DNA from: Echinicola shivajiensis
GTDB taxonomy: Bacteria > Bacteroidota > Bacteroidia > Cytophagales > Cyclobacteriaceae
Length of the DNA stretch: 64,000 nucleotides
Direction: 5' to 3'
Assembly: GCF_018642165.1 (NCBI RefSeq)
Contig: NZ_JAHHZM010000022.1
Location: forward strand, 1 to 64,000
Shown in pieces: positions 54,114-63,446 of the stretch. Below the pieces are notes generated by a model, which made no database searches, was not told the origin of the DNA, and saw only the letters and a program-made list of their open reading frames with translations. A program made the position numbers and the translations under genes. Within the stretch, counting starts at the first letter, position 1, and each line of letters begins with the position of its first letter.

Positions 54114-56063
54114 ATGTCTAATAACTTAATTAACATTACACTGCCTGATGGGTCAGTGAGAGAGTACGAAAAAGGAACTACCGGCTTACAAATCGCGCTT
54201 AGTATCAGTGAGGGATTAGCTAGGAACGTCCTTGCAGCTAAAGTAAATGGAGAGGTTTGGGATGCCATCAGACCGATTAACAATGATGCAGAGGTAGCAT
54301 TATTGACTTGGAATGACAAAGATGGAAAATCTACTTTTTGGCATTCATCTGCCCACCTTTTGGCAGAAGCGCTAGAGGCATTGTATCCAGGCGTGAAATT
54401 TGGAATCGGGCCATCCATTGAAACGGGTTTTTACTACGATGTGGATTTTGGTGACAAGCAGATAGATGGTACAGAGTTGGAAACCATTGAGAAAAAAATG
54501 GTTGAGCTTGCCCGCCAAAAAAATGAATATATTAGAAAGGATATATCCAAAAGCGATGCCATTGCCTATTTCGAAGAAAAAGGTGATGAATATAAGCTAG
54601 ATCTAATCGATAGGTTAGAAGATGGTACAATTACATTCTATGAGCAAGGGAACTTTGTAGACCTTTGTCGTGGACCTCATATTCCTAACACTGGTTTTAT
54701 CAAAGCTGTTAAGCTGCTTAATGTAGCTGGAGCCTATTGGAAAGGAGATGAGAAGAATAAAATGCTCACCAGGATATATGGAGTTTCTTTTCCAAAAGCC
54801 AAGGAGCTTACAGAGTACCTTAAGATGCTTGAAGAAGCAAAAAAGCGTGACCATAGAAAGCTTGGTAGGGAGCTGGAATTATTTACTTTCTCCGAGAAAG
54901 TAGGTATGGGCTTACCTCTTTGGTTGCCAAAAGGTACTTTGTTGAGAGAGCGTTTGGTGAGCTTTTTGAAGAAAGCCCAGGACAAATCAGGATATCAACA
55001 AGTGGTGACACCGCATATTGGCCATAAGGCTCTTTATGAAACTTCTGGGCATTATGAAAAATATGGTAAGGATTCCTTCCAGCCAATAGCTACTCCTCAT
55101 GAGGGAGAGGAATTCCTACTGAAACCAATGAACTGTCCTCACCATTGTGAGATATATAAGCATAAGCCTAGATCTTATAAAGACTTGCCAATTCGTTATG
55201 CAGAGTTTGGTACAGTATATAGGTATGAGCAAAGTGGTGAATTGCATGGTTTGACTAGGGTAAGAGGATTTACTCAGGATGATGCGCATATTTTCTGTCG
55301 TCCAGATCAGGTGAAAGAAGAGTTCATCAAGGTTATTGACTTGGTACTTTATGTATTTAAGGCTTTGGGCTTTGATGACTATACTGCTCAAATTTCACTA
55401 AGAGATCCTGAGAACAAAGAGAAATATATCGGTGGTGATGATGCTTGGAACAAAGCAGAAGCTGCCATTGTAGAAGCTGCTGAAGAGAAAGGCCTTGATA
55501 CAGTGACTGAACTAGGTGAGGCGGCTTTTTATGGTCCAAAGCTGGACTTTATGGTAAAAGATGCCTTGGGAAGAAGTTGGCAGTTGGGGACTATTCAGGT
55601 AGATTATCAATTGCCTGATAGATTCCAGTTGGAATATGTAGGTTCAGATAACCAGAAGCACCGTCCAGTGATGATCCACAGGGCTCCTTTTGGCTCCTTG
55701 GAAAGATTTGTAGCGGTGCTTATTGAGCACTGTGCGGGTAATTTTCCACTGTGGTTGTCACCAGAGCAAATTAATATTTTACCGATTTCCGAGAAATTTA
55801 TTGAGTATGCCAATACGATTCATCAGTTACTTGATGAGAATGATATCTCTGGCTCTATTGATAACAGAGATGAGAAAATTGGTAGAAAGATTAGAGACTC
55901 AGAAGTTAAAAAAGTGCCTTTTATGCTTATTGTAGGTGAAAAAGAAGAAGCAGAAGGCAAAGTTTCTGTGCGTAAGCACGGTGAAGGTGACTTGGGTAGT
56001 TTTACTCCGGAAGAGTTTGTGAAGTACTTCAAAAATATTATTTCGGAATCCCTGAGTAAATAA
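54114..56063 (+). CDS. thrS: Threonyl-tRNA synthetase
   Basis: This 649-residue class II enzyme charges tRNA-Thr. The TGS domain is at about 1-62 ([19 protein letters not shown]), followed by the editing domain ([11 protein letters not shown]) and the catalytic core with [20 protein letters not shown] and [11 protein letters not shown]. The C-terminal anticodon-binding part is at about 545-645. Full length, with the normal domain order. The leader carries a tRNA-Thr anticodon-arm mimic, so expression is probably controlled by the enzyme itself. No terminator is visible before infC. Confidence 0.95.
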   Translation: MSNNLINITLPDGSVREYEKGTTGLQIALSISEGLARNVLAAKVNGEVWDAIRPINNDAEVALLTWNDKDGKSTFWHSSAHLLAEALEALYPGVKFGIGPSIETGFYYDVDFGDKQIDGTELETIEKKMVELARQKNEYIRKDISKSDAIAYFEEKGDEYKLDLIDRLEDGTITFYEQGNFVDLCRGPHIPNTGFIKAVKLLNVAGAYWKGDEKNKMLTRIYGVSFPKAKELTEYLKMLEEAKKRDHRKLGRELELFTFSEKVGMGLPLWLPKGTLLRERLVSFLKKAQDKSGYQQVVTPHIGHKALYETSGHYEKYGKDSFQPIATPHEGEEFLLKPMNCPHHCEIYKHKPRSYKDLPIRYAEFGTVYRYEQSGELHGLTRVRGFTQDDAHIFCRPDQVKEEFIKVIDLVLYVFKALGFDDYTAQISLRDPENKEKYIGGDDAWNKAEAAIVEAAEEKGLDTVTELGEAAFYGPKLDFMVKDALGRSWQLGTIQVDYQLPDRFQLEYVGSDNQKHRPVMIHRAPFGSLERFVAVLIEHCAGNFPLWLSPEQINILPISEKFIEYANTIHQLLDENDISGSIDNRDEKIGRKIRDSEVKKVPFMLIVGEKEEAEGKVSVRKHGEGDLGSFTPEEFVKYFKNIISESLSK

Positions 56064-56148
56064 AAATAAAAGCTAAAAAAGATGGGGTGTTTTAATAATT
56101 AAAAAAATATCCGATATTTGCAGTCAAATTCATTTAATCAATATAACT

Positions 56149-56703
56149 ATTTTGAGAGGAAGAAAACCGTTTAGACCGAGACAAGAGGAACCTTATAAAG
56201 TAAATCAAAAAATCCGAGCGCGAGAAGTGAGGGTAGTTGGGGACTTTGTAGAAGGAGGAAATGCCGTCCTTCCTACGGATGCAGCTATTAAGATCGCCAA
56301 GGAGCAGGACCTTGATCTCGTAGAAATTTCTCCTAATGCTAATCCACCTGTATGTAAGGTGATTGATTATGCGAAGTTCAAATACGAGCAGAAAAAGAAG
56401 CAGAAGGAAATTAAAGCCAATGCTGCTAAAACTGTTCTGAAAGAGATTCGATTCGGACCTAATACGGACGATCATGATTTCGCCTTTAAATTAAAGCATG
56501 CCATCAATTTCTTAAAAGATGGAGCGAAGGTGAAAGCCTATGTACACTTTGTGGGTAGGTCAATCGTCTTTAAGGAAAGAGGAGAGATGCTGTTATTGAA
56601 ATTCGCGCAGGCTTTGGAAGAATACGGTCATGTGGAGCAACTTCCTAAAATGGAAGGTAAAAGAATGAATATGTTTGTTGCTCCCAAAACCAGTAAGAAA
56701 TAA
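56149..56703 (+). CDS. infC: Translation initiation factor IF-3
   Basis: IF-3 binds the 30S subunit and checks initiator pairing. The protein contains the N-domain [18 protein letters not shown] and the linker/C-domain [20 protein letters not shown] and LKEIRFGPN. There is no ATG in frame; the candidates are ATT at 56149 and TTG at 56152. A rare start codon is typical of infC, where IF-3 itself limits use of non-AUG starts (autoregulation). I place the start at ATT because of that family feature, but TTG one codon later is equally possible. First of infC-rpmI-rplT. Confidence 0.9.
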   Translation: MLRGRKPFRPRQEEPYKVNQKIRAREVRVVGDFVEGGNAVLPTDAAIKIAKEQDLDLVEISPNANPPVCKVIDYAKFKYEQKKKQKEIKANAAKTVLKEIRFGPNTDDHDFAFKLKHAINFLKDGAKVKAYVHFVGRSIVFKERGEMLLLKFAQALEEYGHVEQLPKMEGKRMNMFVAPKTSKK

Positions 56704-56725
56704 TTTCAACAAATAATACAGTGTT

Positions 56726-56920
56726 ATGCCTAAAGTAAAAACTAAATCAAGTGCAAAAAAGAGATTCAAATTAACTGGATCTGGAAAAATTAGAAGGAAA
56801 CATGCTTACAAAAGCCACATCCTGACTAAGAAGGAAACCAAAAGAAAGAGAAATCTTACTAAAATGGGTGAAGTTCATGAGTCAGATGTGAACAGAGTAA
56901 AAGACATGTTGAGAATTTAA
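56726..56920 (+). CDS. rpmI: 50S ribosomal protein L35
   Basis: The 64-residue basic protein, beginning [20 protein letters not shown] and ending [12 protein letters not shown], is L35. It lies 22 bp after infC and 106 bp before rplT, in the usual infC-rpmI-rplT order. It is a structural protein of the large subunit. Its expression in this operon is generally linked to L20. Confidence 0.97.
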   Translation: MPKVKTKSSAKKRFKLTGSGKIRRKHAYKSHILTKKETKRKRNLTKMGEVHESDVNRVKDMLRI

Positions 56921-57026
56921 TTTTCGACAAAATCAATTTAAAGGTTATTTATTCACCAGATGCTTGGTTTGTCAAGTTCTGAGGGTAAAAGTCCACAGAC
57001 ACCAAGAGTCAAAAAATTAATTAATT
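56921..57026 (+). promoter_or_regulatory. rpmI-rplT spacer with potential hairpin
   Basis: In this 106-bp spacer CTTGG (with TGTC inside) pairs with CCAAG (with GACA inside), leaving a loop of about 24 nt that has a further short pairing. It may be the site for L20 binding or an mRNA-processing hairpin, as in other bacteria. Only the stem is visible and no consensus is matched. Confidence 0.35.
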
Positions 57027-57371
57027 ATGCCTAGATCAGTAAACGCGGTAGCGTCAAGAGCAAGAAGAAAAAAAGTATTAAAAGCTACAAGAGGTTATTT
57101 CGGAAGAGGTAGCAATGTATGGACTGTAGCAAAAAACAAGTACGAAAAAGGTTTACAATACGCTTACAGGGATAGAAAAGCTAAGAAGAGAGAATTCAGA
57201 AAGCTTTGGATCCAGCGTATCAATGCCGGTGCCAGAGAACATGGCATTTCTTATTCACAATTCATGGGTCTGCTCAAGAAAGCAGAAGTTGAGCTAAACA
57301 GAAAAGTTTTGGCTGACCTTGCTATGAATCATCCAGAGGCATTCAAAGCTGTTGTTGAAAAAGTAAAGTAA
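57027..57371 (+). CDS. rplT: 50S ribosomal protein L20
   Basis: L20 is an assembly-starting protein of the large subunit. The 114 residues open [24 protein letters not shown] and have the Arg/Lys-rich N-terminal helix and the globular C-terminal part ([27 protein letters not shown]). It ends the infC-rpmI-rplT operon, with a strong terminator 23 bp downstream. In many bacteria it represses its own operon. Confidence 0.97.
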   Translation: MPRSVNAVASRARRKKVLKATRGYFGRGSNVWTVAKNKYEKGLQYAYRDRKAKKREFRKLWIQRINAGAREHGISYSQFMGLLKKAEVELNRKVLADLAMNHPEAFKAVVEKVK

Positions 57372-57394
57372 GGAGCACTAACTTACTCTATTAT

Positions 57395-57425
57395 AAAAGC
57401 CCCTCATTTGAGGGGCTTTTTGTTT
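57395..57425 (+). terminator. Terminator of infC-rpmI-rplT
   Basis: AAAAGCCCCTC and GAGGGGCTTTT form an 11-bp stem around ATTT, followed by a T-run on the plus strand. Confidence 0.92.
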
Positions 57426-57596
57426 GTTAATATTTTCTGTTTACTAGCAGGTCAATTTCTTAAATTTCATTATATTACAAAAAGCGCAGCGTGAAATATT
57501 TGTCTAAAACAGGAGGGGTGGTCTCTTTTGGATTTAGATGTAGGTATTGGGATTTGTTATCTTGGTACTTCTAATTTTTGTTTAGAAGTCTGGTTG

Positions 57597-57750
57597 TTAG
57601 GAAGTGCGCTTGTCTATACTGGTTCGAGTAAGGCTGTATTTGGTTGTTAATTTGCCCAAATAAGCGCCACTGAAGGTAGGGTAAGCGTTTCTGTTAGTAA
57701 AGGAATTGCTGACCAATATGACGTTTAATAGATCAGTAAAAAGTTCATCC
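57597..57750 (-). pseudogene. Degraded copy of the GIY-YIG gene
   Basis: The frame starts at an ATG in the same upstream context as the intact-start copy (57877-58142) and reads MDELFTDLLNVILVSNSFTNR before losing similarity. It shares MDELFT and then DLLN...NSF with that copy, but the GIY and YIG part between is missing, so it appears internally deleted. It lies next to a decayed tRNA-like sequence at 57798-57866. It is not expected to give a working enzyme. Confidence 0.5.
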
Positions 57751-57768
57751 ATGATAAAAAGAGTAAAA

Positions 57769-57797
57769 AACAAAAAAGCTTCCAAAACTGGAAGCTT
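57769..57797 (-). terminator. Terminator copy of the decayed unit
   Basis: AAGCTTCCA and TGGAAGCTT form a 9-bp stem with loop AAAC; on the minus strand a T-run follows (GCTTTTTTG). It is almost identical to the terminator at 58160-58188 behind the intact tRNA. Confidence 0.6.
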
Positions 57798-57866
57798 ACA
57801 AGTAGTCCCGATAGCTATCGGGAGGAGTTGAACCCCTTGTCCGCCTGGGCGGATATGAATCCGTTG
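57798..57866 (-). pseudogene. Decayed tRNA-Met-like sequence with palindromes in place of segments
   Basis: On the minus strand, parts of the tRNA-Met at 58194-58267 recur: the anticodon region GGATTCATA, then GGTTCAACTCC of the T-arm and CTACTT after the acceptor end. Between them the tRNA sequence is replaced by TCCGCC-TG-GGCGGA (57840-57853) and TCCCGATAGCTATCGGGA (57806-57823). It cannot fold as a tRNA, and is best seen as the relic of a second tRNA copy. Confidence 0.5.
57806..57853. repeat. Palindromes within the tRNA relic
   Basis: TCCCGATAGCTATCGGGA is a perfect 18-bp palindrome at 57806-57823, and TCCGCC-TG-GGCGGA a perfect one at 57840-57853. They look like dispersed palindromic elements and share theme with those in the intron (10661-10887). 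Confidence 0.6.
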
Positions 57867-57876
57867 CTAGATTAGT

Positions 57877-58142
57877 TTATAGATAGTCAGGTAGAATATT
57901 TGTTTTGATCCAAAGTCTTCCTTTACCAGTTTTAAGCTCCTTTTCTCTTAGAAGTGCATTGGTTTTAGAAGAAAATACTTTTCAGTATGAATAACTATCC
58001 ATGGCCTATATCTAAAAGTAAATCCTTTTTTAGCAAAGGAATTATGTGAATGGAACCTGTTGATAAGGTCAGAGGTCATTCCGGTGTAAGTTTTACCAGA
58101 AGATTGAGAGAATAAAACATAAACAGTGAAAAGTTCATCCAT
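57877..58142 (-). pseudogene. GIY-YIG nuclease family gene, frameshifted
   Basis: The frame from 58142 reads MDELFTVYVLFSQSSGKTY, TGMTSDLINRFHSHN and FRYRPWIVIHTEKY, which is the GIY-YIG endonuclease N-terminal fold (VYVLFS standing for the GIY strand, KTYTGMTS for YIG). It then shifts: a stop appears at 57948, but another frame continues with SSKTNALLREKELKTGKGRLWI to a stop at 57877-57879. One T is missing near 57970. Restored, it would have about 88 residues, normal for this small family. It lies directly downstream of tRNA-Met on the same strand. Confidence 0.75.
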
Positions 58143-58159
58143 GATAAAAAGAGTAAAAA

Positions 58160-58188
58160 ACAAAAAAAGCTTCCATAACTGGAAGCTT
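58160..58188 (-). terminator. Terminator behind tRNA-Met
   Basis: AAGCTTCC and GGAAGCTT pair (8 bp) around ATAACT; on the minus strand a T-run of seven follows. It lies 6 bp after the tRNA 3' end. Confidence 0.85.
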
Positions 58189-58193
58189 ATAAG

Positions 58194-58267
58194 TAGCGAG
58201 GACGGGAGTTGAACCCGTGACCTCAGGGTTATGAATCCTGCGCTCTAACCAACTGAGCTACCTCGCC
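58194..58267 (-). tRNA. tRNA-Met (anticodon CAT)
   Basis: The 74-nt gene reads GGCGAGGTAGCTCAGTTGG at the 5' end, with D-loop GGTTAGAGC, the anticodon arm with loop TTCATAA (anticodon CAT), T-arm with GGTTCAACTCC and acceptor end CCTCGCT. Pair 1-72 is G-T. The anticodon stem lacks the GGG/CCC pairs of an initiator, so it is an elongator Met (or possibly Ile2) tRNA. CCA is not encoded. It is followed by its own terminator. Confidence 0.93.
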
Positions 58268-58439
58268 AGGTAATTTGACTCTCTTTTGAGTCGCCATTAT
58301 CATCAAGAGTATTAATTTTGGCTTAGGTTAACTGCCAACTCCTTGCTGAATGGGAATGCAAATATGTAGGGTTATCTGATTAAATGCAAGCCCTGGAGGT
58401 GAAAAATGTTAACTTTTTATAGAATAAAATTTTATAGTT

Positions 58440-58835
58440 ATGGTAAAGAATAAGTTTGTTGCTGACTATCAGGTGAATACTTCCAAAAAGATTATTTTCC
58501 CATATTTGAGTACTGCCAGTGGGCTTTCTGAGTGGTTTGCTGATGACGTGACCATTGATGCTGATAAGAATTTTAATTTTGTTTATGATGGGATCGATCA
58601 TTATGCTAGAATAGCTGCTATTCGTTCTAACCATGGAGTGAAATTTGAGTTTTTCGACCCTGCTATGCCTGATGAAGAGGATAGGTCCTATGTCGAGTTT
58701 AGGTTGGATGAAAACGAACTCACACAAACCTTGTTTTTGAAGGTGATAGACTATAGTGATTCTTATGATGATGGAGAGCAAGAGGAGATTTGGGATGGTT
58801 TAGTTACCACTTTAAAAGAAATTATTGGCGGATAA
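58440..58835 (+). CDS. START-like domain protein
   Basis: The 131-residue protein has the helix-grip/START-like pattern: ADYQVNTSKKIIFPYLST, SGLSEWFADDVTIDADKNF and a C-terminal helix IWDGLVTTLKEII. It matches the START_2 group (PF19569) found in Bacteroidetes. Its ligand is unknown. It stands upstream of the permease gene with a gap of 83 bp. Confidence 0.8.
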   Translation: MVKNKFVADYQVNTSKKIIFPYLSTASGLSEWFADDVTIDADKNFNFVYDGIDHYARIAAIRSNHGVKFEFFDPAMPDEEDRSYVEFRLDENELTQTLFLKVIDYSDSYDDGEQEEIWDGLVTTLKEIIGG

Positions 58836-58918
58836 ATAATTCGATCATTATAATTTTTCATTTAATATGATGAACTTAGTGCGCTCATATTACGTGAATA
58901 TTGGTGGTCGAACGCCTC

Positions 58919-60757
58919 ATGAAAAAATTAGATAAATTAATATTAGGGTCCTTTATTGGACCATTTTTATTAACCTTTATAGTTGTAGACTTTATTCTAC
59001 TTACTGTAAACATGCTTAAATATTTTGATGAAATATTTGGGAAGGGTTTAGGGTTTGGTGTCTACATGGAATTGATAGGTTATTTTGTTGTGTCCATATC
59101 TCCCATGGCTTTACCCTTGGCGGTACTGCTTTCTTCTCTGATGACCTTTGGGAATCTAGGGGAGCACTTTGAATTGACGGCAATCAAGAGTAGTGGGATT
59201 AGCTTGGTAAGGGCTTTGATGCCTATCGGTGTATTTGTGTTCTTTCTAACTATTGCAGCATTTTTCTCGAATAATTACTTAGTGCCAAAGGTTAATCTTA
59301 AAACTTTCAGCTTGTTGTATGATATTCGTATGAAGTCTCCGGCATTGGATATTAAGGAAGGGATTTTCTACAATGGCATTCCAAATTACAGTATTAAGGT
59401 CAATAGAAAGCTCGATGATATCCGTTTGCAGGATGTTATCATTTATGACCATTCAAGTGGGCAAGGGAACTTAGGAGTGATTACAGCAGATTCAGGAAGG
59501 ATGGAACCCTATTTCAATGATCGTTATATGATGCTGACATTGTTTCATGGCTATAGCTATAACGAGGATAAGGCCCAAAGGGGGATAAGAGGTAAGCCCG
59601 TTGCCTTTACCAGAACAAAGTTTGATAAGAATGAGATAGTATTCAGTTTGGATGCCTTTGAAATGGACAGAACACCTGAAAATCTATGGTCATCCAATAG
59701 GTCCATTAAAAATATCAGGGAGATAAAAATGGATGTAGACTCTATGTCCAACCAACTGGTAAAATATCAATATGCTAATTACTCAAGAATTAGAGGTGCT
59801 TATTCATTTTTCAGCAAACAGAGGGAAATAAATATTCCTGAGGATCTAAAAGCAAAAAAAGCAAGGGTTGATTCATTGGATAATCTAGCATTTAGAAGAA
59901 AAATGGCCAGGGAAGAAGCTATGCAAGGTGGACGAGAAGTGTCTCCGCCTATTGAGGATGAGATTGATCAAGACTCAAATGAGGTTGGTCAGTCGCTTGC
60001 AGCAATTGATAGTGGAAAAAGTGTGACTATTGATGTAAAAGAGATAGAGAAACCAATTACCATTGCCAAGGATAGCGTTTCCGGTGATTCAAGTAAGACA
60101 ATTGCTGAAACCAATAACGAAAATAGAATAGCTGAGGAGGAATCGAAAAAGGTGGACAACAGTGCTGTGAACAAGGCTAAAATGTTAATCGCCAAAAAGA
60201 AGAAGAATGAGGAGGATGCTAAAACTGCCTATTTGAATTTTTCAGAAAGACAAATAGCAAAAGTAGATTCTGTATTAGAAAGTGGGCAGTATAAGTCAAG
60301 GGCAGCTACCATAGGTTTGCAAAGCGCCAGAACGTTGAGGAATGATTTTAGCAGCAATATGGCCAATGTGGAAGGTTTGGCAAGGGAGAAAAGAAGGTTT
60401 GAAATAGCCTGGTACCAGAAATATACCCAAGCTTTTGCCTGTATTGTGATGTTTATGATAGGAGCGCCACTTGGGGCGATTATTAAAAAGGGTGGTCTAG
60501 GGATGCCTGTTCTTCTTTCCATTATTTTCTTCATCATATTTTATATGTTGAACCTGACAGGGGAGAAGTGGGCCAAGGAAGGGCTGGCCGACCCATTTTT
60601 GGGAAGCTGGTTTGCCAATATCGCTTTAATTCCTGCAGGTGTGTTCTTCCTTAGACAGGCTAGGAAAGATGCCAGGCTTTTTGAGGCTGATGCATATTAT
60701 GCTGCTTTTCAGAAAATCAAAGAACGCTTTAGGCTAAATAGGCGTAAAAAACTCTAA
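58919..60757 (+). CDS. LptF/LptG-family permease
   Basis: The 612-residue membrane protein matches YjgP/YjgQ: six helices in two groups, at residues about 10-105 and 505-590, around a periplasmic domain. In the LPS export ABC system LptB2FG it links to the LptA-LptC bridge. It is longer than E. coli LptF/G (about 360) because of an insertion of Glu/Lys-rich sequence (about residues 280-480: KKVDNSAVNKAKMLIAKKKK) before the second helix group. I chose MKKLDKLI as start, since a TTG 18 bases upstream adds no conserved part. Confidence 0.88.
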   Translation: MKKLDKLILGSFIGPFLLTFIVVDFILLTVNMLKYFDEIFGKGLGFGVYMELIGYFVVSISPMALPLAVLLSSLMTFGNLGEHFELTAIKSSGISLVRALMPIGVFVFFLTIAAFFSNNYLVPKVNLKTFSLLYDIRMKSPALDIKEGIFYNGIPNYSIKVNRKLDDIRLQDVIIYDHSSGQGNLGVITADSGRMEPYFNDRYMMLTLFHGYSYNEDKAQRGIRGKPVAFTRTKFDKNEIVFSLDAFEMDRTPENLWSSNRSIKNIREIKMDVDSMSNQLVKYQYANYSRIRGAYSFFSKQREINIPEDLKAKKARVDSLDNLAFRRKMAREEAMQGGREVSPPIEDEIDQDSNEVGQSLAAIDSGKSVTIDVKEIEKPITIAKDSVSGDSSKTIAETNNENRIAEEESKKVDNSAVNKAKMLIAKKKKNEEDAKTAYLNFSERQIAKVDSVLESGQYKSRAATIGLQSARTLRNDFSSNMANVEGLAREKRRFEIAWYQKYTQAFACIVMFMIGAPLGAIIKKGGLGMPVLLSIIFFIIFYMLNLTGEKWAKEGLADPFLGSWFANIALIPAGVFFLRQARKDARLFEADAYYAAFQKIKERFRLNRRKKL

Positions 60758-60762
60758 GGGAC

Positions 60763-60793
60763 TTTACTATTAGAAATAATAGTCATATCTTTG
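60763..60793 (+). promoter_or_regulatory. Promoter of rpsO
   Basis: TATCTTTG at 60786-60793 is an exact TAnnTTTG box, with a TTT element 20 bp upstream (60763-60765). Spacing fits the Bacteroidetes sigma-A promoter. The start of transcription would be about 60800, 35 nt before the ATG. A 7-bp hairpin with a GAAA loop (60766-60783) lies in the spacer and is therefore probably DNA-level coincidence. Confidence 0.6.
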
Positions 60794-60834
60794 TACCTGC
60801 TTTAAATAAACGTAATAATTAATTTTAACTAAGC

Positions 60835-61110
60835 ATGTATTTAACTTCAGAGAAAAAATCAGAGTTGTTTCAAAATCATGGTAGGTTAAAGTCTGACAAA
60901 GATACAGGATCTCCTGAGTCTCAGATCGCTTTGTTCACATACAGAATCAAGCACTTAACTGACCACTTGAAAACAAACAAAAAAGATCACTCATCAAGAT
61001 TGGGTCTTTTGAAATTGGTAGGTAAGCGAAGAGCTCTTTTGAACTATCTTTACAAAAATGATATTTCAAGATACAGAGCTGTATTAGCAGACTTAGGACT
61101 ACGTAAATAA
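60835..61110 (+). CDS. rpsO: 30S ribosomal protein S15
   Basis: S15 (91 residues) is a primary 16S rRNA-binding protein. The typical sequence is seen: [54 protein letters not shown] cut here to [14 protein letters not shown] and [19 protein letters not shown]. The start follows a clear promoter. A terminator hairpin lies 8 bp beyond, and pnp comes next. Confidence 0.97.
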   Translation: MYLTSEKKSELFQNHGRLKSDKDTGSPESQIALFTYRIKHLTDHLKTNKKDHSSRLGLLKLVGKRRALLNYLYKNDISRYRAVLADLGLRK

Positions 61111-61117
61111 TTAGCAT

Positions 61118-61152
61118 GTAAGGTTCTCGACTGCGGGAACCTTACTTTTTTT
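61118..61152 (+). terminator. Terminator between rpsO and pnp
   Basis: GTAAGGTTC and GAACCTTAC make a 9-bp stem around TCGACTGCGG, and a long T-run follows. In E. coli this region also holds the PNPase/RNase III control site, but here only a terminator is visible. Confidence 0.88.
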
Positions 61153-61221
61153 TTCTTTTCCCCCATATATTTAAACCTTACTTTTAAAACTAGTCAGAAG
61201 ATTTATTCTTAAAGAAATCGT

Positions 61222-63363
61222 ATGTTACCAAATGTAATTTCAAAATCTATCGTTCTTGAGGATGGTAGAGAAATCATCATTGAAACCGGTGCGTTGGCCA
61301 AGCAGGCGGATGGTGCTGTAGTGGTTAAAATGGGCAATGCTATGCTCCTGGCAACCGTTGTTTCAAAAAAAGAAGCGGGAGAGGGCGTTGACTTTCTTCC
61401 GATGTCAGTAGATTATCAAGAAAAATTTGCCGCATCTGGCAAAATTCCGGGGGGCTTCTTGAAGAGAGAAGGTAGGCTTTCAGATTATGAAATCTTGATT
61501 AGCCGTATTGTAGATAGGGCTATCCGTCCTATTTTTCCAGAAGACTATCATGCTGATACGCAGATCATGATTACCCTAATGTCTTCGGATGCTGAGGTAT
61601 TACCTGATTGTTTGGCTGGCCTTGCAGCCTCTGCTGCACTTGCAGTATCTGATATCCCTTTCAATGGACCTATTTCTGAGGTAAGGGTAGCTAAAATTGA
61701 TGGTGAATTGGTGATTAACCCAACACCAAGTAAATTAGAAGAAGCTACTTTAGAATTCATCGTTGCTGGATCATTGGATTTTATCCTAATGGTGGAAGGT
61801 GAAGCAGATGAAATCTCGGAAGATGAGATGGTGGAAGCTATTCAGTTTGCTCACGAAGAAATTAAAAAGCATTGCCAAGTTCAGATGGAACTTACCAAAT
61901 TGGTTGGCAAGGAAGTGAAGAGAGCGTATTCTCATGAGAAAGAGGATTTGGCTCTTTATGAAAAAATGAAGGCTGAACTTTATGACAAATGTTATGAAGT
62001 TGTAAGCAAGCAAATCGCCAATAAGACTGAAAGATCTGATTTGATCAGTGCGATTAAGGAAGGATTTGTAGAAAGCTTAGGTGAGGAGCATGAATATGAG
62101 GCAGATTTGATCGGTCCATACTTCAAAAAAATCCATAAGGAAGCTGCTAGAAACTTGACCTTGAACGAGAAGAAGCGTTTGGATGGTCGTAAACTTAATG
62201 AGGTAAGACCTATATGGTCTGTGGTGGATTATTTGCCATCTGCTCATGGTTCTGCAGTATTTACACGGGGAGAAACCCAATCTGTAACTACTTGTACCCT
62301 AGGTACAAAATTGGACGAACAAATGGTGGACGGAGCTGTGATCTCCGGATATAATAAGTTCTTCCTACATTATAATTTCCCTGGATTCTCCACTGGTGAA
62401 GTAAGGCCAAACAGAGGTCCTGGGCGTAGAGAAGTAGGACACGGTAATTTGGCTATGAGAGCACTTAAGAAAGTGCTTCCTAGTGTGGATGAAAACCCAT
62501 ATACCATCCGTGTCGTTTCTGATATCTTGGAGTCGAATGGTTCTTCTTCTATGGCTACAGTTTGTGCTGGTTCATTGGCCATGATGGATGCGGGTATCCA
62601 AATCAAATCTCCTGTTACAGGTATAGCAATGGGCATGATTTCTGATGCTGAAACTGGAAATTACTCCATTCTATCTGATATTTTAGGTGATGAAGATCAC
62701 TTGGGAGATATGGATTTTAAAGTTACCGGTACTTCTAAAGGAATCACTGCTTGTCAGATGGACCTAAAAGTAGAAGGTTTGGACTACAGTGTGTTGAAAG
62801 AAGCATTGTATCAAGCAAAAGATGGTAGACTTCATATTTTAGATGAGATTTCTAAGACACTTGCAGCGCCTAAATCTGAACTTAAGCCACATACTCCAAG
62901 GTCATATAATATGACGATTCCTAAGGAGTTGATCGGTGCAGTAATTGGACCTGGTGGAAAAGTAATCCAAGAAATCCAAAAAGATACAGGAGCAACTATT
63001 GTCATTGAGGAAGTAGATAACCTTGGTAAGATCAATATCTTCTCAAACAACCAAGAATCAATGGATTCTGCTATCCAACGAATCAAAAATATTGTAGCAC
63101 AGCCTGAGATAGGGGAAACTTATACTGGTATTGTGAAAAATATTATGCCGTTTGGAGCGTTTGTAGAGTTCATGCCAGGTAAAGATGGTCTATTGCACAT
63201 TTCAGAAATCAAGTGGGAAAGACTTGAAAATATGGATGGTGTTTTGGAACCTGGAGAAGAAATAGTTGTTAAACTAATTGATATAGATAAAAAGACTGGA
63301 AAATTCAAGCTTTCTAGAAAGGTTCTTTTGCCAAAGCCTGAGAAATCTGGGAAAAAAGATTAA
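61222..63363 (+). CDS. pnp: Polyribonucleotide nucleotidyltransferase
   Basis: PNPase degrades RNA from the 3' end by phosphorolysis. The 713 residues show two RNase PH-like halves ([14 protein letters not shown]-type start and [19 protein letters not shown] in the second), then a KH domain with [20 protein letters not shown] and a C-terminal S1 domain ([17 protein letters not shown]). Full length, normal order. It follows rpsO, as in many bacteria, but with its own start after a terminator. Confidence 0.95.
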   Translation: MLPNVISKSIVLEDGREIIIETGALAKQADGAVVVKMGNAMLLATVVSKKEAGEGVDFLPMSVDYQEKFAASGKIPGGFLKREGRLSDYEILISRIVDRAIRPIFPEDYHADTQIMITLMSSDAEVLPDCLAGLAASAALAVSDIPFNGPISEVRVAKIDGELVINPTPSKLEEATLEFIVAGSLDFILMVEGEADEISEDEMVEAIQFAHEEIKKHCQVQMELTKLVGKEVKRAYSHEKEDLALYEKMKAELYDKCYEVVSKQIANKTERSDLISAIKEGFVESLGEEHEYEADLIGPYFKKIHKEAARNLTLNEKKRLDGRKLNEVRPIWSVVDYLPSAHGSAVFTRGETQSVTTCTLGTKLDEQMVDGAVISGYNKFFLHYNFPGFSTGEVRPNRGPGRREVGHGNLAMRALKKVLPSVDENPYTIRVVSDILESNGSSSMATVCAGSLAMMDAGIQIKSPVTGIAMGMISDAETGNYSILSDILGDEDHLGDMDFKVTGTSKGITACQMDLKVEGLDYSVLKEALYQAKDGRLHILDEISKTLAAPKSELKPHTPRSYNMTIPKELIGAVIGPGGKVIQEIQKDTGATIVIEEVDNLGKINIFSNNQESMDSAIQRIKNIVAQPEIGETYTGIVKNIMPFGAFVEFMPGKDGLLHISEIKWERLENMDGVLEPGEEIVVKLIDIDKKTGKFKLSRKVLLPKPEKSGKKD

Positions 63364-63446
63364 ATTATCCAGTAAATTAGTAATTTGAACTTATTTAAGA
63401 TGTAAATCTGTTATAAGTAAGTCCTAACTAAAAATGAAATTCCTGA

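Noticed and set aside
60766-60783. Hairpin with GAAA loop before rpsO
   Set aside because: It falls between the -33 and -7 boxes and so is not in the transcript; it cannot be an S15 control structure.
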